This document shows, in pieces, positions 12,311 to 25,040 of a stretch of DNA of 64,000 nucleotides. The notes under the pieces were generated by a model. The model had not been told where the DNA came from. It searched no databases and saw nothing but the letters and a program-made list of their open reading frames with translations. Made by a program: the position numbers and the translations under genes. Each line of letters starts with the position of its first letter. Position 1 is the first letter of the stretch. The stretch is from Bolinopsis microptera. Taxonomy: Eukaryota; Ctenophora; Tentaculata; Lobata; Bolinopsidae. The DNA is taken from assembly GCF_026151205.1 (NCBI RefSeq), contig NC_087075.1, positions 2,146,859-2,210,858 on the forward strand. The letters run 5' to 3'.

Positions 12311-12399
12311 GAACTAAATTGAAACAGGTTTTTGAAATAGGTTGCATCAAAATAATATAATATTTAAACATAATGGATATTAATGATAAAAATAAATAA

Positions 12400-13770
12400 A
12401 ATCATAGGTATGGTCATTTATTTTCGCAATTAATGCAAAGGCAAAAGTCTGAACATTTTGACCCTCCGCTTTAACACAAGAACAATGTTTAGTTTTGCAT
12501 CCAGTTTTACATCGGCAAGTGTTGCAAAGTTCATCAGGAATGAGGTGAAGTTCCTTGTTGGCATAAAGGTCGCCCTCCTGATCTGCCCAGCCATATTCAA
12601 GAGCATTAAGGGTACAGCGTTCATGTTCTGGTGTTAAAAGATTGGAACTTTCTTTCAAAAGGTACCACCATCTGCATCGTCTTATATGCCCATTCCTAAT
12701 AGAATAAGAGGTTGGAGGAAGACCAAGAGCAGAACCAGTTTTCTTGTGAACCTGAAGTCTCAGCTCATCAAATGTTTTGACTCCATTTGAAGCTGATAAA
12801 ACGTTTACAAGATATTCTTCTGCGACCTTTAGTTGCTCCTCGTCTAAAGTTGCTGTTTTGCCAAAACTGCGCAGACTTTTCTCCGGGTCAGCAGTCAGTG
12901 CACACCTCTTTGACCCCACTTTGCTTAGGTGATCAGATCCTGTTACTAGATGTGAACTGAGAATTTCTTGACAAAAGTCTTCTTCCGAATCTTTCAAACA
13001 TTATGTGCACTGGCAACATCCTTCGCTTCTCACCTTTACCAAGCTGCAAGAATAAGTTCTGTAACCCAAGACTATGAAATTTTTCAAAGTAGTGTAACAA
13101 CAGCACCAGTACATCAGTATCCTCTGATACCACTGTGACACGAGACCTTGAAAACATAGTTATGTCCCATGCAATATGTGGTATTATCCTGAGGTCTGCT
13201 TCTTCGTATTTGAGGTTCAGCTGATCAATTTGTTGTACATTACCCTGTTCATTAAGATGGAGTGCTGGTTTAGAGACATTTTCCACAACTGTACCACTGA
13301 AAATGATTGATTTGTTGACCTTACGAGCCAAATCACAAACATGTGACGTTACAAAGCTCTGGAACTTTTCTTTGTTTGCAGAGCCCAAAACTTCGGCATC
13401 TGTTCGGGAACTTTAGTGTCGCTTCTTATTCTTGCTAGGCGGATAATACCGCCAGCGGCAGCAATCCTGGTAGCTCTTTCACCGCCCTTAAGAGAATTTT
13501 CCATGTAGCTGTCAAAAACGATGTGAAAAAGTGCTACATCGGGAAACCTCTTGAAAACTCTGGCAAATGCTTCTGCCACCATCATCCCGAATGTCCAGGT
13601 TGAAGGGTTATCCTGGATTCCAAATAAAGACGGTGCTTTCAGGTCTTTAACTCTTGTATCCAAGCTTTGTCCCCTGATGAACGACATAAAGTCGACCACA
13701 ACAGCCTCCTCGTTAGAAGGATTACATATAAGATCGTCAGTTTTGAAGGATGCTTTCTTTTCAAGCTCAG
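12400..13770 (-). pseudogene. PIN/FEN-like protein with C-terminal CXC motif, broken
   Basis: Minus-strand frames cover a multi-copy family found in many invertebrate genomes. In order: DFMSFIRGQS and LFHIVFDSYMENS (about 13690-13500), FQSFVTSHVCDLA (about 13360), then YEEADLRIIPHIAWD and VTVVSEDTDVLVLLLHYF (about 13225-13080), which match an acidic nuclease-like fold. SSHLVTGSDHLSKVG (about 12960-12910, normally HALTGCDTTS) follows, and last a cysteine cluster, CRCKTGCKTKHCSC, near 12510-12470. The family's role is unknown to me; it may travel with transposons. The frame shifts near 13385 and again near 13000, so the copy is a pseudogene. Its 5' side is cut by the hAT element at 13771. Confidence 0.65.
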
Positions 13771-14284
13771 TGGCGTAACGTAAGGCCCCGCAGACCCCGC
13801 TATGCGGGGGGGCGCCGTGAGAGGGGGGCGCCAAAATTCTGCCGCCCCTCCTCATAATTTGGCGCCCCCTAGAAATATGGCGCCCCTGGTAATAAAATAC
13901 TTGGTATATAAGGTCCAAAAGTTGTTAAATATCGTGCTACTGTTGTAAGATTTGTAAAATTCTAAAATTAAATATAGTGCAAAGCAAGCAGCCAGCGCGC
14001 GCTAAAAACACGTGGTAAGTGATAACGATATTGCAATTGTTATACAAACGTGGTATACAAAATTCGCGCGTGAGAATGTTTTGATTTTGTGGCAATTTTA
14101 GATATCAATGTTTACTTTTAACTTAGATCCCAATTTCATCGGCAGTCACTTATTGTAGTATTAATGATACTTCAAAAATAAAACACCAACATCTAACAGG
14201 TAGCAATAACAGATAAAAATATTGAAATAAAAAACAATTTACATTTTTCAATACTAGATAATATTTACATTACCGTACAGTTCA

Positions 14285-14720
14285 TATTCCAAGCAACTCT
14301 CTTAAGTTTGGAAAGAGCATCAAATTTTGCCAGCTATTTCTTGTAAAGTTGTCTTGCTGTTAAGTTCTCGATTGAGATGATGGCTAAACTGTAAACTGCT
14401 TAATCTATCGTTTAGTTACCCATTGTGCTTCGGAGTTTTTAAATAGCTTCAGTTTGCTAAAGGATTTTTCAGCACTGGCTGTACAGTTATTCAGATTGGC
14501 ACCAAAATCAACTTGAAGGCTGACAAGCTACGTAGCGAAATATTCACAGACAAATAAGATTTAATTCTTCAGTCAGGTCGTGCTTGTGGAGCTGGCTCAG
14601 TTGTTTTGCAGCTTTCGTCAGCGTACAATTGACTCCACATTTTGCATAGTATGTACTATGTACATGAAATCTTCCAACGGTAACGAAACCTGATTTGGGA
14701 AATTTGATGTTAATTTACAA
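14285..14720 (-). pseudogene. hAT transposase remnant (C-terminal part)
   Basis: Minus-strand text reads NCTASAEKSFSKLKLFKN at about 14505-14450, the hallmark of the ZMYM/TTF-type hAT transposase C-terminal region. In another frame it continues as LAIISIENLTARQLYKK and FDALSKLKRVAWNMN at 14385-14285, which is the dimerisation segment. Upstream pieces (LTEELNLICL) near 14575 fit the same protein. Several frame changes and stops show it is long dead. The rest of the transposase was not found. Confidence 0.7.
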
Positions 14721-15315
14721 ATAAATCTGTAAACCACTTCCTTCTACAAATTTCACCACATGGCATAATACCTAACATAACTCCACAGATGCCACAATAT
14801 TAAAGCCATTTACATGATTCAAAATAAACCTCAATACTTACTTCAATGTTTTCAGTCACATCCCAACTCTGCATATACAGTGAGCAACCACACTCCACAC
14901 ATATCGGCATTCGGCATCAGGCATGTAGTTCATATAAACACATGCTATATCCGGGAATTTCATTAATGTAAAGGTTTGCTCATTAATACATTTTTTTTAA
15001 ACGTACGGAAACAATTCCTACAAAAATAGGTCACTCTTTGTAGTTACTAGTTGTGACACCATACAACAGCCATTTCAAATCATTACTACTTCTGGCAGCA
15101 AAACAAAGTCGGCTACAACTGCAAGTTCTAACAAATAACAATAATCATTCGAACAACTACCAATAAATAGAAAAGTATACATTCAAATGTTTAACATCAT
15201 CATCTGGTAACAACCATAGTCCATACTACCATAAAAACTCGCTAACAGCATGGACAATCAGTACAGTGAGTACAGCTCACACACGCACTTTTCAATTGTA
15301 TAATATTTAAGTTCA

Positions 15316-16453
15316 CCATTCCCCCGTATGTTGCCATGGTAACTGTCCCAACGGAGCGTCAAGGATATGATCGGTTATAAATCGGTATTAAGTATATCAC
15401 TACATTAAGTGTTTCTAAGGTGTGTCCCATACATTAGTTTAGTGTTACACTCAGTGTGTAATACTTATTTCCTCGACGATTTGCTTAATAACACGAAACC
15501 ATTTGTGTAAAGATTACATTTGATCGTACCAACTATTTAAGCTCCATTTATCCGTTGAACATGGATGTTAAAACGAAGAGGTCAGTTGATATATTACATC
15601 TGTGGAGTCTGAACACCTACCCAGTTACCAATTACCATGGTGATAATTCCAGAGATATCACGTGATTTGCTAACCAAGTAATGCTATAATTGAATGCGTA
15701 TAAAGTGCACTGATCTATCTCATTGCCTTGAAATGACGTGGCATACTTGTAATCTAGCGGCAGTATTCAGTAATGTTTTACTGATCAAGCTTGTCAGTAA
15801 AATTCTTTAACCATTCCCCGAATCCCCCGTATGTTGCCATGGTAACTGTCCCAACGGAGCGTCAAGGATATGATCGGTTATAAATCAGTTATTAAGTGTT
15901 TCTAAGGTGTGTCCCATACATTAGTTTACTGTTACACTCAGTGTGTAATATTTGTTTCCTCGACGATTTGCTTAATAACACGAAACCATTTGTGTAAAGA
16001 TTACATTTGATCGTACCAACTATTTAAGCTCCATTTATCCGTTGAACATGGATGTTAAAACGAAGAGGTCAGTTGATATATTACATCTGTGGAGTCTGAA
16101 CACCTACCCAGTTACCATGGTGATAATTCCAGAGATATCACGTGATTTGCTAACCAAGTAATGCTATAATTGAATGCGTATAAAGTGCACCGATTTATCT
16201 CATTGCCTTGAAATGACGTGGCATACTTGTAATCTAGCGGCAGTAATGTTTTACTGATCAAGCTTGTCAGTAGAATTCTTTAACCATTCCCCGAATCCCC
16301 CGTATGTTGCCATGGTAACTGTCCCAACGGAGCGTCAAGGATATGATCGATTATAAATCGATTATTAAGTGTTTCTAAGGTGTGTCCCATACATTAGTTT
16401 ACTGTTACACTCAGTGTGTAATAATTGTTTCCTCGACGATTTGCTTAATAAAA
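15316..16453. repeat. Tandem repeat of about 500 bp, 2.3 copies
   Basis: CCCCCGTATGTTGCCATGG starts at 15321, 15824 and 16297, giving periods of 503 and 473 bp; the third copy stops at about 16453. The first unit carries small extra stretches (TATATCACTACAT, ATTCAGTA) absent from the second. Within each unit, CCATGGTAACTG and CAGTTACC...CCATGG form distant inverted motifs. It lies inside the hAT-bounded region. No coding content was seen. Confidence 0.85.
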
Positions 16454-17674
16454 TGAGTAACGTTCTATTATATCCTATTAGCTACATTATGTTTCTGACA
16501 AACTTACCAATTCAATACAGAACGAAATTAACTAACAACCAACATTACATAATTTCTCAGTGTTTCTCAACACTGAAGCGCAAACAGTTTAAGAGTACTA
16601 CCAAGTTTAAGAGTACTACCAATCATGATCAGTATCTATAATATTCAGTATTATTCTATCGATGTTATCATCTACAGACTACACACATCTAGAAGACACC
16701 AACCAACACTCCTCATTGAACACAGTTATCATTATCAATAACATATGAATAATATTAACCTGCGACAACGGACAAGTAAGAAACGGCATCGTTGCCTAAA
16801 CTTCGACTAAAATGAGTCCTACAAAATTGACTTATCTCCACTGAATCAGTTCCTCGTAATAAAGACTGAGCTAAACGTAGAAACTGCTAAAACAACTCAG
16901 TAGTAAATATTGATTGTACACCGCCCAGACTCCCAATGCAGTTCTACATATTCGACCAGCTGTGAGGATATTTATAATAACATACATTCGCATAATGTTC
17001 GCGTAAACTAAGTACGGCATATTTGATATTTTACCCCATTGATGATTACAATTTACATGAACGACCGGTAACCTTAATATAATATAAATTTTTGTAACAT
17101 ATACAGCAGCTTAAAACAGTTCTCCTCGTTACACTAACAATATGAAACACACAATTCACAAAATTGTTTCATTGTTTATCACAAATTAACAGTAACACCA
17201 CTAATCAGACAAATGACAAATTACCTAACGGCTGTTTCGAATGTAATGTCTAATGTCAAACGACAATGAAACGCGAACAAGATTTTGACATTGTGTAACC
17301 GACTTATCATTAGTGTCCAGTACATGATACATTTATTATTACCATAACGCGTCGTCCCTCTGCATAGTCCAATCACAACCGTTAACAGGTATCACGAGAT
17401 AATATTTTATCCAACGCGAAAACAATCAAGCGCAAATAACTGGCGATTTAATTACTAAATCGCGCGGCTTACATGTAAAATTATTTGCGCGCGGCTTCTC
17501 ACTTTCCAAATTTAAATTTTATTGGCACACATTTATATTCCGTTGTAAAATTAAAAAATTGTGATGGCAACGGCCCTCGGACAAATCAAGCGAGCGAAGC
17601 GAGCGCGCTCCAGAAAGGGGGGCGCTTTTTGAGTTGAGCGGGGGGGGCGCCAAAAAGTAACGTTACGCCACTGT

Positions 17675-19570
17675 ATATGTTAAATATGTCTCTACATGCC
17701 ATGTATTACATCTCCCTTACATCTCGGTGTACACTGTTCATGCCAATTTTACATTTTTACCGAAACTGGTTAGGTCGCTAATAGAATCACCTAGAAATAT
17801 TCTTTGAGAAATCACGTGGGCGGCGCGCTGATATCAAGTGACATAAATCATAAATTTGTAATCAGGGGACCGTACAAAGTAGCGCTCCTTATAAGGTTTA
17901 AATATTCCGTTACACGGTTCATACTTGATTTATAGGCTACACTTGAATGTATCGTGCTAAAAAGTCTTCTTGATATCGATAAACGAGGCGCTAACATTTA
18001 ATTGTCTTACATTAAAATCAGGCGGTATAAGATCAATACGAATTACGAAAGTTGAAACACAGCATAAAATAGTTTATCGAATAATCTTTATTGTTTTTAA
18101 TGTGTACTACTCATTTTCTAACATATATCCTGATCATTATTGTAACTACTAACCAAGTTATCATATTTGGAACAAGAATATGAAGTGAATACCTATTTAA
18201 TCTTGATTCACATATTTCTCTAATTTAATTTCCAAAATTCTGATATCTGATTATATAATGGTAATCTGTCGCACATAGATATAATATGTTTATGTCTTAT
18301 CAATAAATGATATTTTCTTATAGGATGGTTACTAAGACACTACTCTACTGTCTACAGGAGAAAAAAAGTCGACTTGCCTTATGCCTTGCTTTGCGTGTTT
18401 CAGCTGATGACTATAACTCTCAAGTGCGAAATGTTTGTCAAATACAACTATAAAAGGTTTTTATTTAAATGTCGATAAATTGGGAATTTTTGAAACAGAG
18501 TTTTACAGTTGAACATTTTAATAAACTTACTTATGATAGCTGCTAAGCTGAAATTATCATGATTCATTTTTCAGCAATATGCAATGATGAGTAGCTCAAA
18601 TTTATCCTTGTGAAGTGCCATGCTGTTGTATTTTGCGCACTTAACGACTTAGTTGAGATCATACTGTAATATCTCAGCATCTGCTTGACTATAGATGTGC
18701 CGTAGAATTTATTTTATATAATTTAATTTCCAAAATTGTGATATAGTGGTCGTCTTCTTAAATCAATATAAATATGTTCATGTCTTATCAATGAACCTTA
18801 TTTTCTCATAGGATGGTTACAAAAACTGGGGAAAAACTGCACTGTACGCAGACAAAAACAAGCCGTATTGCCTAAGCTTCAGATGATAAAAATTACTCTT
18901 CAAGTTCAGACGATTTTACAATAACAAAATCTCAGGTAAAATAGTTATACATTTTATACTTATCATTTATTATGTGGGTATCATGTTCTATAAGTTAGTT
19001 TCTTTAATCTACGAACTGCTCTGTAAAAATTGCTTACAGCAATAATATATATTGTAGATAGCTGCTAATATATAAGCTAATATATTTGGTGAAATTACCT
19101 TAAACAATTTTTCAGGGACAAACGAAAATCAACAGTTCGTGTCATGTCCGAGGATATTTCCTGAATAATTTTGCTGTAAGTTACTAATTTGTATTAACTT
19201 TAAGGTTGATTAAAAATACGGTATGTAAGTTTCAAATGCGTTACGGTGCCGTCTTATTACTGATCTGAAACAAGAATATGAAGTGAAAGAATTTTGAGCA
19301 TTTCAGTGATGATTTATATAACACAAAAATTGTGTTCATGTAATTTCAATCTTTAATCCAATAGGTTAATAACTTTTTTTCAGTTGGAATATGAGCGGAC
19401 TACATAAGCCTGACAATCCTGATTCCTACATCCGTAACTTCAAGGAGGTTTCAAACGGGATTGGAGCTACGTGTACGGTGTACGTCTGCGGACTGGGATG
19501 TGGCAATAAAATGGAAAAACGCTATCAAAATGTCAATTATATAATGAATAATTACTATTCGTTTAAAAAA
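17675..19570 (+). other. Mostly unannotated DNA with a diverged duplication and splice-like sites
   Basis: No firm gene. About 18205-18390 and 18705-18890 are diverged copies of one another; both hold AATTTAATTTCCAAAATT, ATGTCTTATCAAT and an acceptor-like TTTTCT(T/C)ATAG before GATGGTTAC. At 19361-19383 a T-run and CAG precede a 63-codon open frame starting at 19391 (MSGLHKPDNPDSY). Both could be ends of weak or decayed exons, but neither matches a family I know. Confidence 0.3.
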
Positions 19571-19577
19571 ATTATTA

Positions 19578-19895
19578 GATAGGGAAGAAGCAAGATTTTG
19601 TTCAAAATTTAAAACTTTTGGGGATTCAATAGAATAGAAACTGAACGGTATTTGTAAATGTTTAGCCCCTTATTTATTTCACAGATAGGGAAGAAGCAAG
19701 ATTTTGTTCAAAATTTAAAACTTTTGGGGATTTAATAGAATAGAAATTGAACGGTATTTGTAAATGCTTAGCCCTTTATTTATTTCACAGATAGGGAAGA
19801 AGCAAGATTTTGTTCAAAATTTAAAACTTTTGGAGATTCAATAGAATAGAAATTGAACGGTATTTGTAAATGTATAGCCCCTTATACATTTCACA
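19578..19895. repeat. Tandem repeat, 106-bp unit, three copies
   Basis: GATAGGGAAGAAGCAAGATT starts at 19578, 19684 and 19790, an exact 106-bp period with few substitutions. Each unit ends in TTATTTATTTCACA or TTATACATTTCACA. An AT-rich palindromic tract (ATATATATTATATATATATT) follows at about 19955. Confidence 0.9.
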
Positions 19896-20692
19896 CGGTG
19901 GCTAATTTGGGTAATATCTGGCTGTATTATTTGATGGATCTGATCTTAATATAAATATATATATTATATATATATTTATATTTCATATAATATAACTGTA
20001 AAGTGTAAATAAAGCAGGTATTTGGAAGAGATGATAATATGCTTGTTTATAATACTTTATCGTGACTGTATTAACAAGAACTTTCAGCATTATTGATATT
20101 CAATAACGGAACAGCGGGTTTCTAGACTAATTACTATTAGTGCATTTTTGTTTTACATTTATCTCTAGTAACAATTTCTTCTTAGATTTACTATTTTCAA
20201 CATTAAATTAAGATTGTTTAATGTCATTTCATGTGTTGTTTCAATGCTGCTATTTCCCGAGTGGAATTATACCCAGAAATAGATTTTGATAGGTTTTACT
20301 TTTGATGATTATATGAATTTTTCTTGTAAAAGTTTGTATCTAAAATGTTGTACAGATGTAATTTATTTACGAAGGATTCAATTTAACATAGCGTGTTTCC
20401 CTTCGTGTCTAAATGAAGCATATGCATTAATTCAATTCGACAGGACTTTTGGTTTGCAAGGTGCACTTAAAATAACAGCCTTCCTAATGGACGACTACCT
20501 GACATTCATTAAAATGTTGTCAGATGGAAGGAGGATCGTAAAAATATCAATTTTAACGCTCCCAGTTTGACTACGCTGGCCATGCGCGGCTCTTTTACAC
20601 GTGCTAGATGACCATTTTGTGTAAAGAAAGTACAAATCGTCATCAATTTGTAAAGACGCGCATCACAATGCGCGTGATCAGAGTAAATATCT

Positions 20693-20746
20693 CAACCCAT
20701 CGTCGATCGTTGCTCTGCTTCGCAGAGCAACGATCTCGATGGGTTG
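20693..20746. repeat. Strong hairpin (inverted repeat)
   Basis: Arms CAACCCATCG(T)CGATCG... and ...CGATC(T)CGATGGGTTG pair over about 24 bp around a five-base centre, CTTCG. It stands alone in otherwise featureless DNA at 19.9-20.9 kb. It may be a relic of a small inverted-repeat element. Confidence 0.7.
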
Positions 20747-20934
20747 ACATCGTCAACCAATAAAATACTAACTCATAGTCATAAGGGGGGTGCTGCAACC
20801 ACCTACAATTAATATATGATATAGTGGGCTATGACATGAAATATTAGGTAGTGCGCCATTGACTGACGTGAGCGCTCGTGCCGACTGTAGGATGGTTTTT
20901 TAGCGCTAATTTCGGCCAGCACAAATTTCTTTAA

Positions 20935-23615
20935 CCCATTAGGGACGATAGGGTCGTTTACGACCCACCTTTTCTAGAGGCTATAGAGGACAAACCATAA
21001 TACTAAACGCAACGAATCTTTCGCACATATGCTCAAAATTTATTGGGCTACATTATTGACTGTCCAGTCGAGACCCAATTAATTACTAACAACTAAATAA
21101 TTAGGCTAATTAGTCGTCATAATTGGAAAATATTTCACTTTACTTCTTGCCTTGATTGGGACATTAAAACTTTATGTAGGCTTATTTTGTTGAGGACAAA
21201 ATAGTTGCGGGCAACGATTTCCTTGAGACATATGAAAAGCCCGTGATAATCAGATGTTCACAAACAGAGCTAGACGCTGTTTACTAACTGCGGTCGCATA
21301 CGACCCACTCGTCCGGGTCGCAAACGACCCATCACGGTTTTTCGGCTTTAACTTCTGAAACAAATACGTTAGGATAAAATAAAAACTGTAGCATAAGTTA
21401 AAAACATATGGTCAATACTGTGTAACTCTAACTTTTTAAAAATAAAGAATTTGGGTCATTAACGACCCACTCGGCTCACTTGCTTATTACTACATATGTC
21501 CATGTAACTTCTTGAATTCAGCCTAAAGCATGACATCATAAGTTCAAAATTGCCTCTCAGCAAGTGATAATCATCATAAACTGCGAAAAATCGGTTAAAT
21601 GGGTCATTAGCGACCCACTAGGACCACAAAATTGATTAATTAAATATAATGTTGTCAAACTTTTACAAATATTAGTATAAAAACATGTTATATCTTGGTC
21701 ATTACTCCTGTACGTTGATTTAACTTTTAAAATCGATCAACTGGGTCAATAACGACCCACTCGGAAGTTGAACCACCTCATCAATTATTATCAGTATCAT
21801 GCTGTTCCACCATCAAGAAAGACACTCGTAGGTCTTAATTCCACGCAAACCACGGGTGGCTGACTACTAGCCCTTCTGAGATCCAGGGCCAACTGAAGGG
21901 CCGTCATCACTCATCAAAGAGCTGCGAGAATAACACTACTGCATATGCCTGGAGTTGCGTCCTGACTATAATACTATGGTGCGTGGAAATCTGTACCGAA
22001 AGGACCGTGGCCGTGCCGCAAAAGAAAAGGAATCGGCCCTCGTTCCTAACTTGCTAGGTAATAGCCATGCTGTTGTTGTTGCTTATTAGATTCTGTTACC
22101 TTTTTCGTCAATTTCGAATCTTGGTAAACGACCTGCTACAACCCACCGCTTGAGACCCAGGGTCCCACGGTGATCAGATCATGTCACTCAAGAAAAATCC
22201 CCTGAACGAAGTATACGAGATATCATGTAACCTTGGGTAAATACTGAAAGACGAGTGGTCAAATTGCATATTCTAATCCAACATGCCAATATGTTTTTTT
22301 CATTCCTAGAAAGTACGAGAATAACTAAACAACTGCTGCATTCAGATGGCTACATCTACAGCTCTGTGAAGAAGGACAAGGAAAAAGCCCCCCCCCCCCC
22401 CCCCCCCCCCCCCATTTGGCTGGCGGTGCTGCAACCTGCAATCTCTCAGACAACTACCTCGTTTTGGGTAACAAACCCCGCAACAACGAGGCAGCTTTCA
22501 AAACGAAAACAAGTATTACGTAATCGGCCGAGAGGGAGGGGAGTTTCCAAATGATTAAGCTTGTGTAATTTTGACATAATAGCTATGTGGTGGGGGGGGG
22601 GGGGGCGTAAAAATTGTCTAATAAGTGATTACGTAATATATGAACGGCCCCTAAGAAGTAAAAAAAGGGAGCTGCGAAGAGAGTAGATGCAGCCATCTGA
22701 AATCTGAATCCAGCAGTTGTATAGTTCTTCTTGGACGTTCTAGGAATCGGGAAAGGATAGGCATGTTGTTTGCTGTCTCACGACATTACGGTCGTGTACT
22801 AACAGCTGATAAACTCACCTACCTATCAATCCAATTCTGCCCATTATTCGTCAGTCATTGGGTGACGTGATCTGCAGATTACCGTGAGACTCCAGATCTC
22901 AGAAGGGCTAGTAGACAGCCACCCGTGGTTTGCGTGGAATTAAGACCTACGAGTGTCTTTCTTGATGGTAGAACAACATGATACTGATAATTAATGTCGT
23001 GGTTCAACTTCCGAGTGGGTCGTTATTGACCCAGTTGATCGATTTTAAAAGTTAAATCAACGTACAGGAGTAATGACCAAGATATAACATGTTTTTATAC
23101 TAATATTTGTAAAAGTTTGACAACATTATATTTAATTAATCAATTTTGTGGTCTTAGTGGGTCGCTAATGACCCAATTAACCGATTTTTCGCAGTTTATG
23201 ATGATTATCACTTGCTGAGAGGCGATTTTGAACTTATGATGTCATGCTTTAGGCTGAATTCAAGAAGTTACATGGACATATGTAGTAATAAGCAAGTGAG
23301 CCGAGTGGGTCGTTAATGACCCAAATTCTTTATTTTTAAAAAGTTAGAGTCACACAGTATTGACCATATGTTTTTAACTTATGCTTTTTATTTTATTTTA
23401 TCCTAACGTCTTTGTTTCAGAAGTTAAAGCCGAAAAAACCGTGATGGGTCGTTTGCGACCCGGACGAGTGGGTCGTATGCGACCATAGCTGTATCTTTTA
23501 AAGTAAACGAGATACAGATTAGCTTTTTTGGATATCTCATTTTTGCTGTAAAGTGACCTAGTGTGTTAAACGGCATCAAAATCGGCAAACTTTAAAACTC
23601 GTCGTCCCTAATGGG
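20935..23615. mobile_element. piggyBac-like foldback element with TTAA flanks and iterated palindromes
   Basis: TTAA at 20931-20934 and at 23616-23619 flank identical 14-bp inverted ends, CCCATTAGGGACGA. A TTAA target and ends starting CCC are typical of piggyBac. No transposase is present, so it is non-autonomous. Positions 21291-21890 are an inverted copy of about 22890-23487, and weaker pairing continues inward to about 22380 and 22650. The palindrome GGGTCR-4nt-YGACCC or a close variant occurs about eleven times. The centre holds a C-run at 22389-22413, a G-run near 22590-22606 and a short interspersed repeat end at 22628-22654. The DNA is long and gene-free. Family assignment rests on the ends only. 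Confidence 0.7.
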
Positions 23616-23619
23616 TTAA

Positions 23620-25035
23620 ACGAATATCCCCAGGAACCCTGACCGGATGGGGCTTAACTTTGAAAGTAAAAGAGTTAGAGACTTTCGGTTTTTTGTAACA
23701 TGTTCCTCTTTTAAAAGTAACGTTACCTCTCCAGGAGGAAAATTCAAGACAACGTAATTGTTGAGTTATCTCAAAATCTCCAGAAAAGTCCCCTTTCGAT
23801 TGCAACTTTAACTTTGCGGATTCCTGTACTCTGGTTGGCTGAATTGTGTCACGTGGTAGCTGCCTGAACATTGGAATACGCCACGCGTGCAAATCATGCT
23901 TGTTATCGCGCGCGAGGTCAAGCCGTCTGTTTAAATTAAACCAACTCTAGTACCACCACCAGCCGGTAACTTTTCCTGGGTCGACCTTGTACATAAAAAT
24001 ATTGACGGATGTTACTCGTCTTTAGTGGTTAAGGGGTTTTCCAAACTCCAGGGGCTCGTGAAGTGTCTTACATTGATTCACGATGTCAATCCTTCGCATC
24101 TCGCCGATCTGCATACGGATTAATGCATTCCAACAAGACACGCGCTAAAGACGCGCAGTTTACTGAGTGATGCCACCGATTTCTTTAGACACATTGATGT
24201 CATTATAATTTAGCGTGACCGGTAATAATCTGGAAATCAGAAGGAGACAACACATGTATAAATTACTAAAAAAAGGAGTATCAGTTTACAGGATTGACTT
24301 CGAATAGATATTAGATAGGAGATTAATAACTCTCGTGCCAACTTTAGAGACGGTAACCACATTAAACTGATTGGGCGACATCTGTCCGGCTCATAAAATA
24401 GGTCATTCGGACAATAGTTAATTCGTATCCTACTGTACGATTTTCTTGAAACTAGTGGTTTAAGGACGGATAATCTGTGTAAGTTTGAGCGAGTTTCTAT
24501 GTGCCAAATTTGAGATATCACTTCAAACACAAGGAAATAGTGCTGTCAGACAGATGTCGTGTTACCTAAATTGAAAGGGCGTGTAATATATTCATAATCA
24601 TATTAATTCATGACCTATATCTCCTCCGTATAAGTTTTCCTAATCAAATCCTCGTTTACGCACGAGACTGCGAGACAATTAAACTTATGTAGGTTAGTAT
24701 GATATCTAGAGTTGAAATTTCTGCATCCACACGTGTTGATAGATCCAACGAAATAACAAAATATACAGATATACAATTAGTGAACTGACAAATAATCCAA
24801 TGGGTGGACATAACTTGGACAACACAGACACGTAGCAGACTTTTCTTTTACCACAAACTTTTCGAGCAACAGAATTTAACTTTCCGGTTCATATGCAGTG
24901 TTGCTGGTCATTTAATTTTATTCCCATGTGTAGCAATGTCACGGTCGTGTTTTACCCAGGTGTATCTATCACTCAGAATTTACTTTTTATTACATCTAAA
25001 TAATTTATCTAAAAAAGTGTGAATCATACTTATAC
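23620..25035. other. Intergenic stretch, nothing recognised
   Basis: Only short open frames are present (for example minus-strand 23608-23892 and 24237-24530) and none resembles a known family. The region lies 3' of the LINE ORF1 at 25.0 kb, where an ORF2 would be expected; no reverse-transcriptase motif is visible on the minus strand here, so that LINE is truncated. Confidence 0.4.
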
Positions 25036-25040
25036 CGATC

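Larger units (their letters stand above)
13771..17674. mobile_element. Decayed hAT-type DNA transposon
   Basis: The left end CAGTGGCGTAACGT (13771-13784) and its inverted copy ACGTTACGCCACTG (17661-17674) bound the region. Both ends continue into GGGGGGCGCC-rich text, as in hAT elements. A transposase remnant of the same superfamily lies just inside the left end. The flanking 8 bp (TTCAAGCT and TATATGTT) do not match, so there has been rearrangement or the two ends come from different copies. The insertion interrupts the PIN/FEN-like pseudogene. Other content is a 500-bp tandem repeat and AT-rich DNA without genes. Confidence 0.65.

Noticed and set aside
20286-20570. 94-codon plus-strand frame
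   Set aside because: AT-rich, no motif, and no splice or promoter evidence.
22255-22554. Plus-strand frame with a proline run
   Set aside because: The prolines come from a poly-C tract inside a non-coding foldback element.
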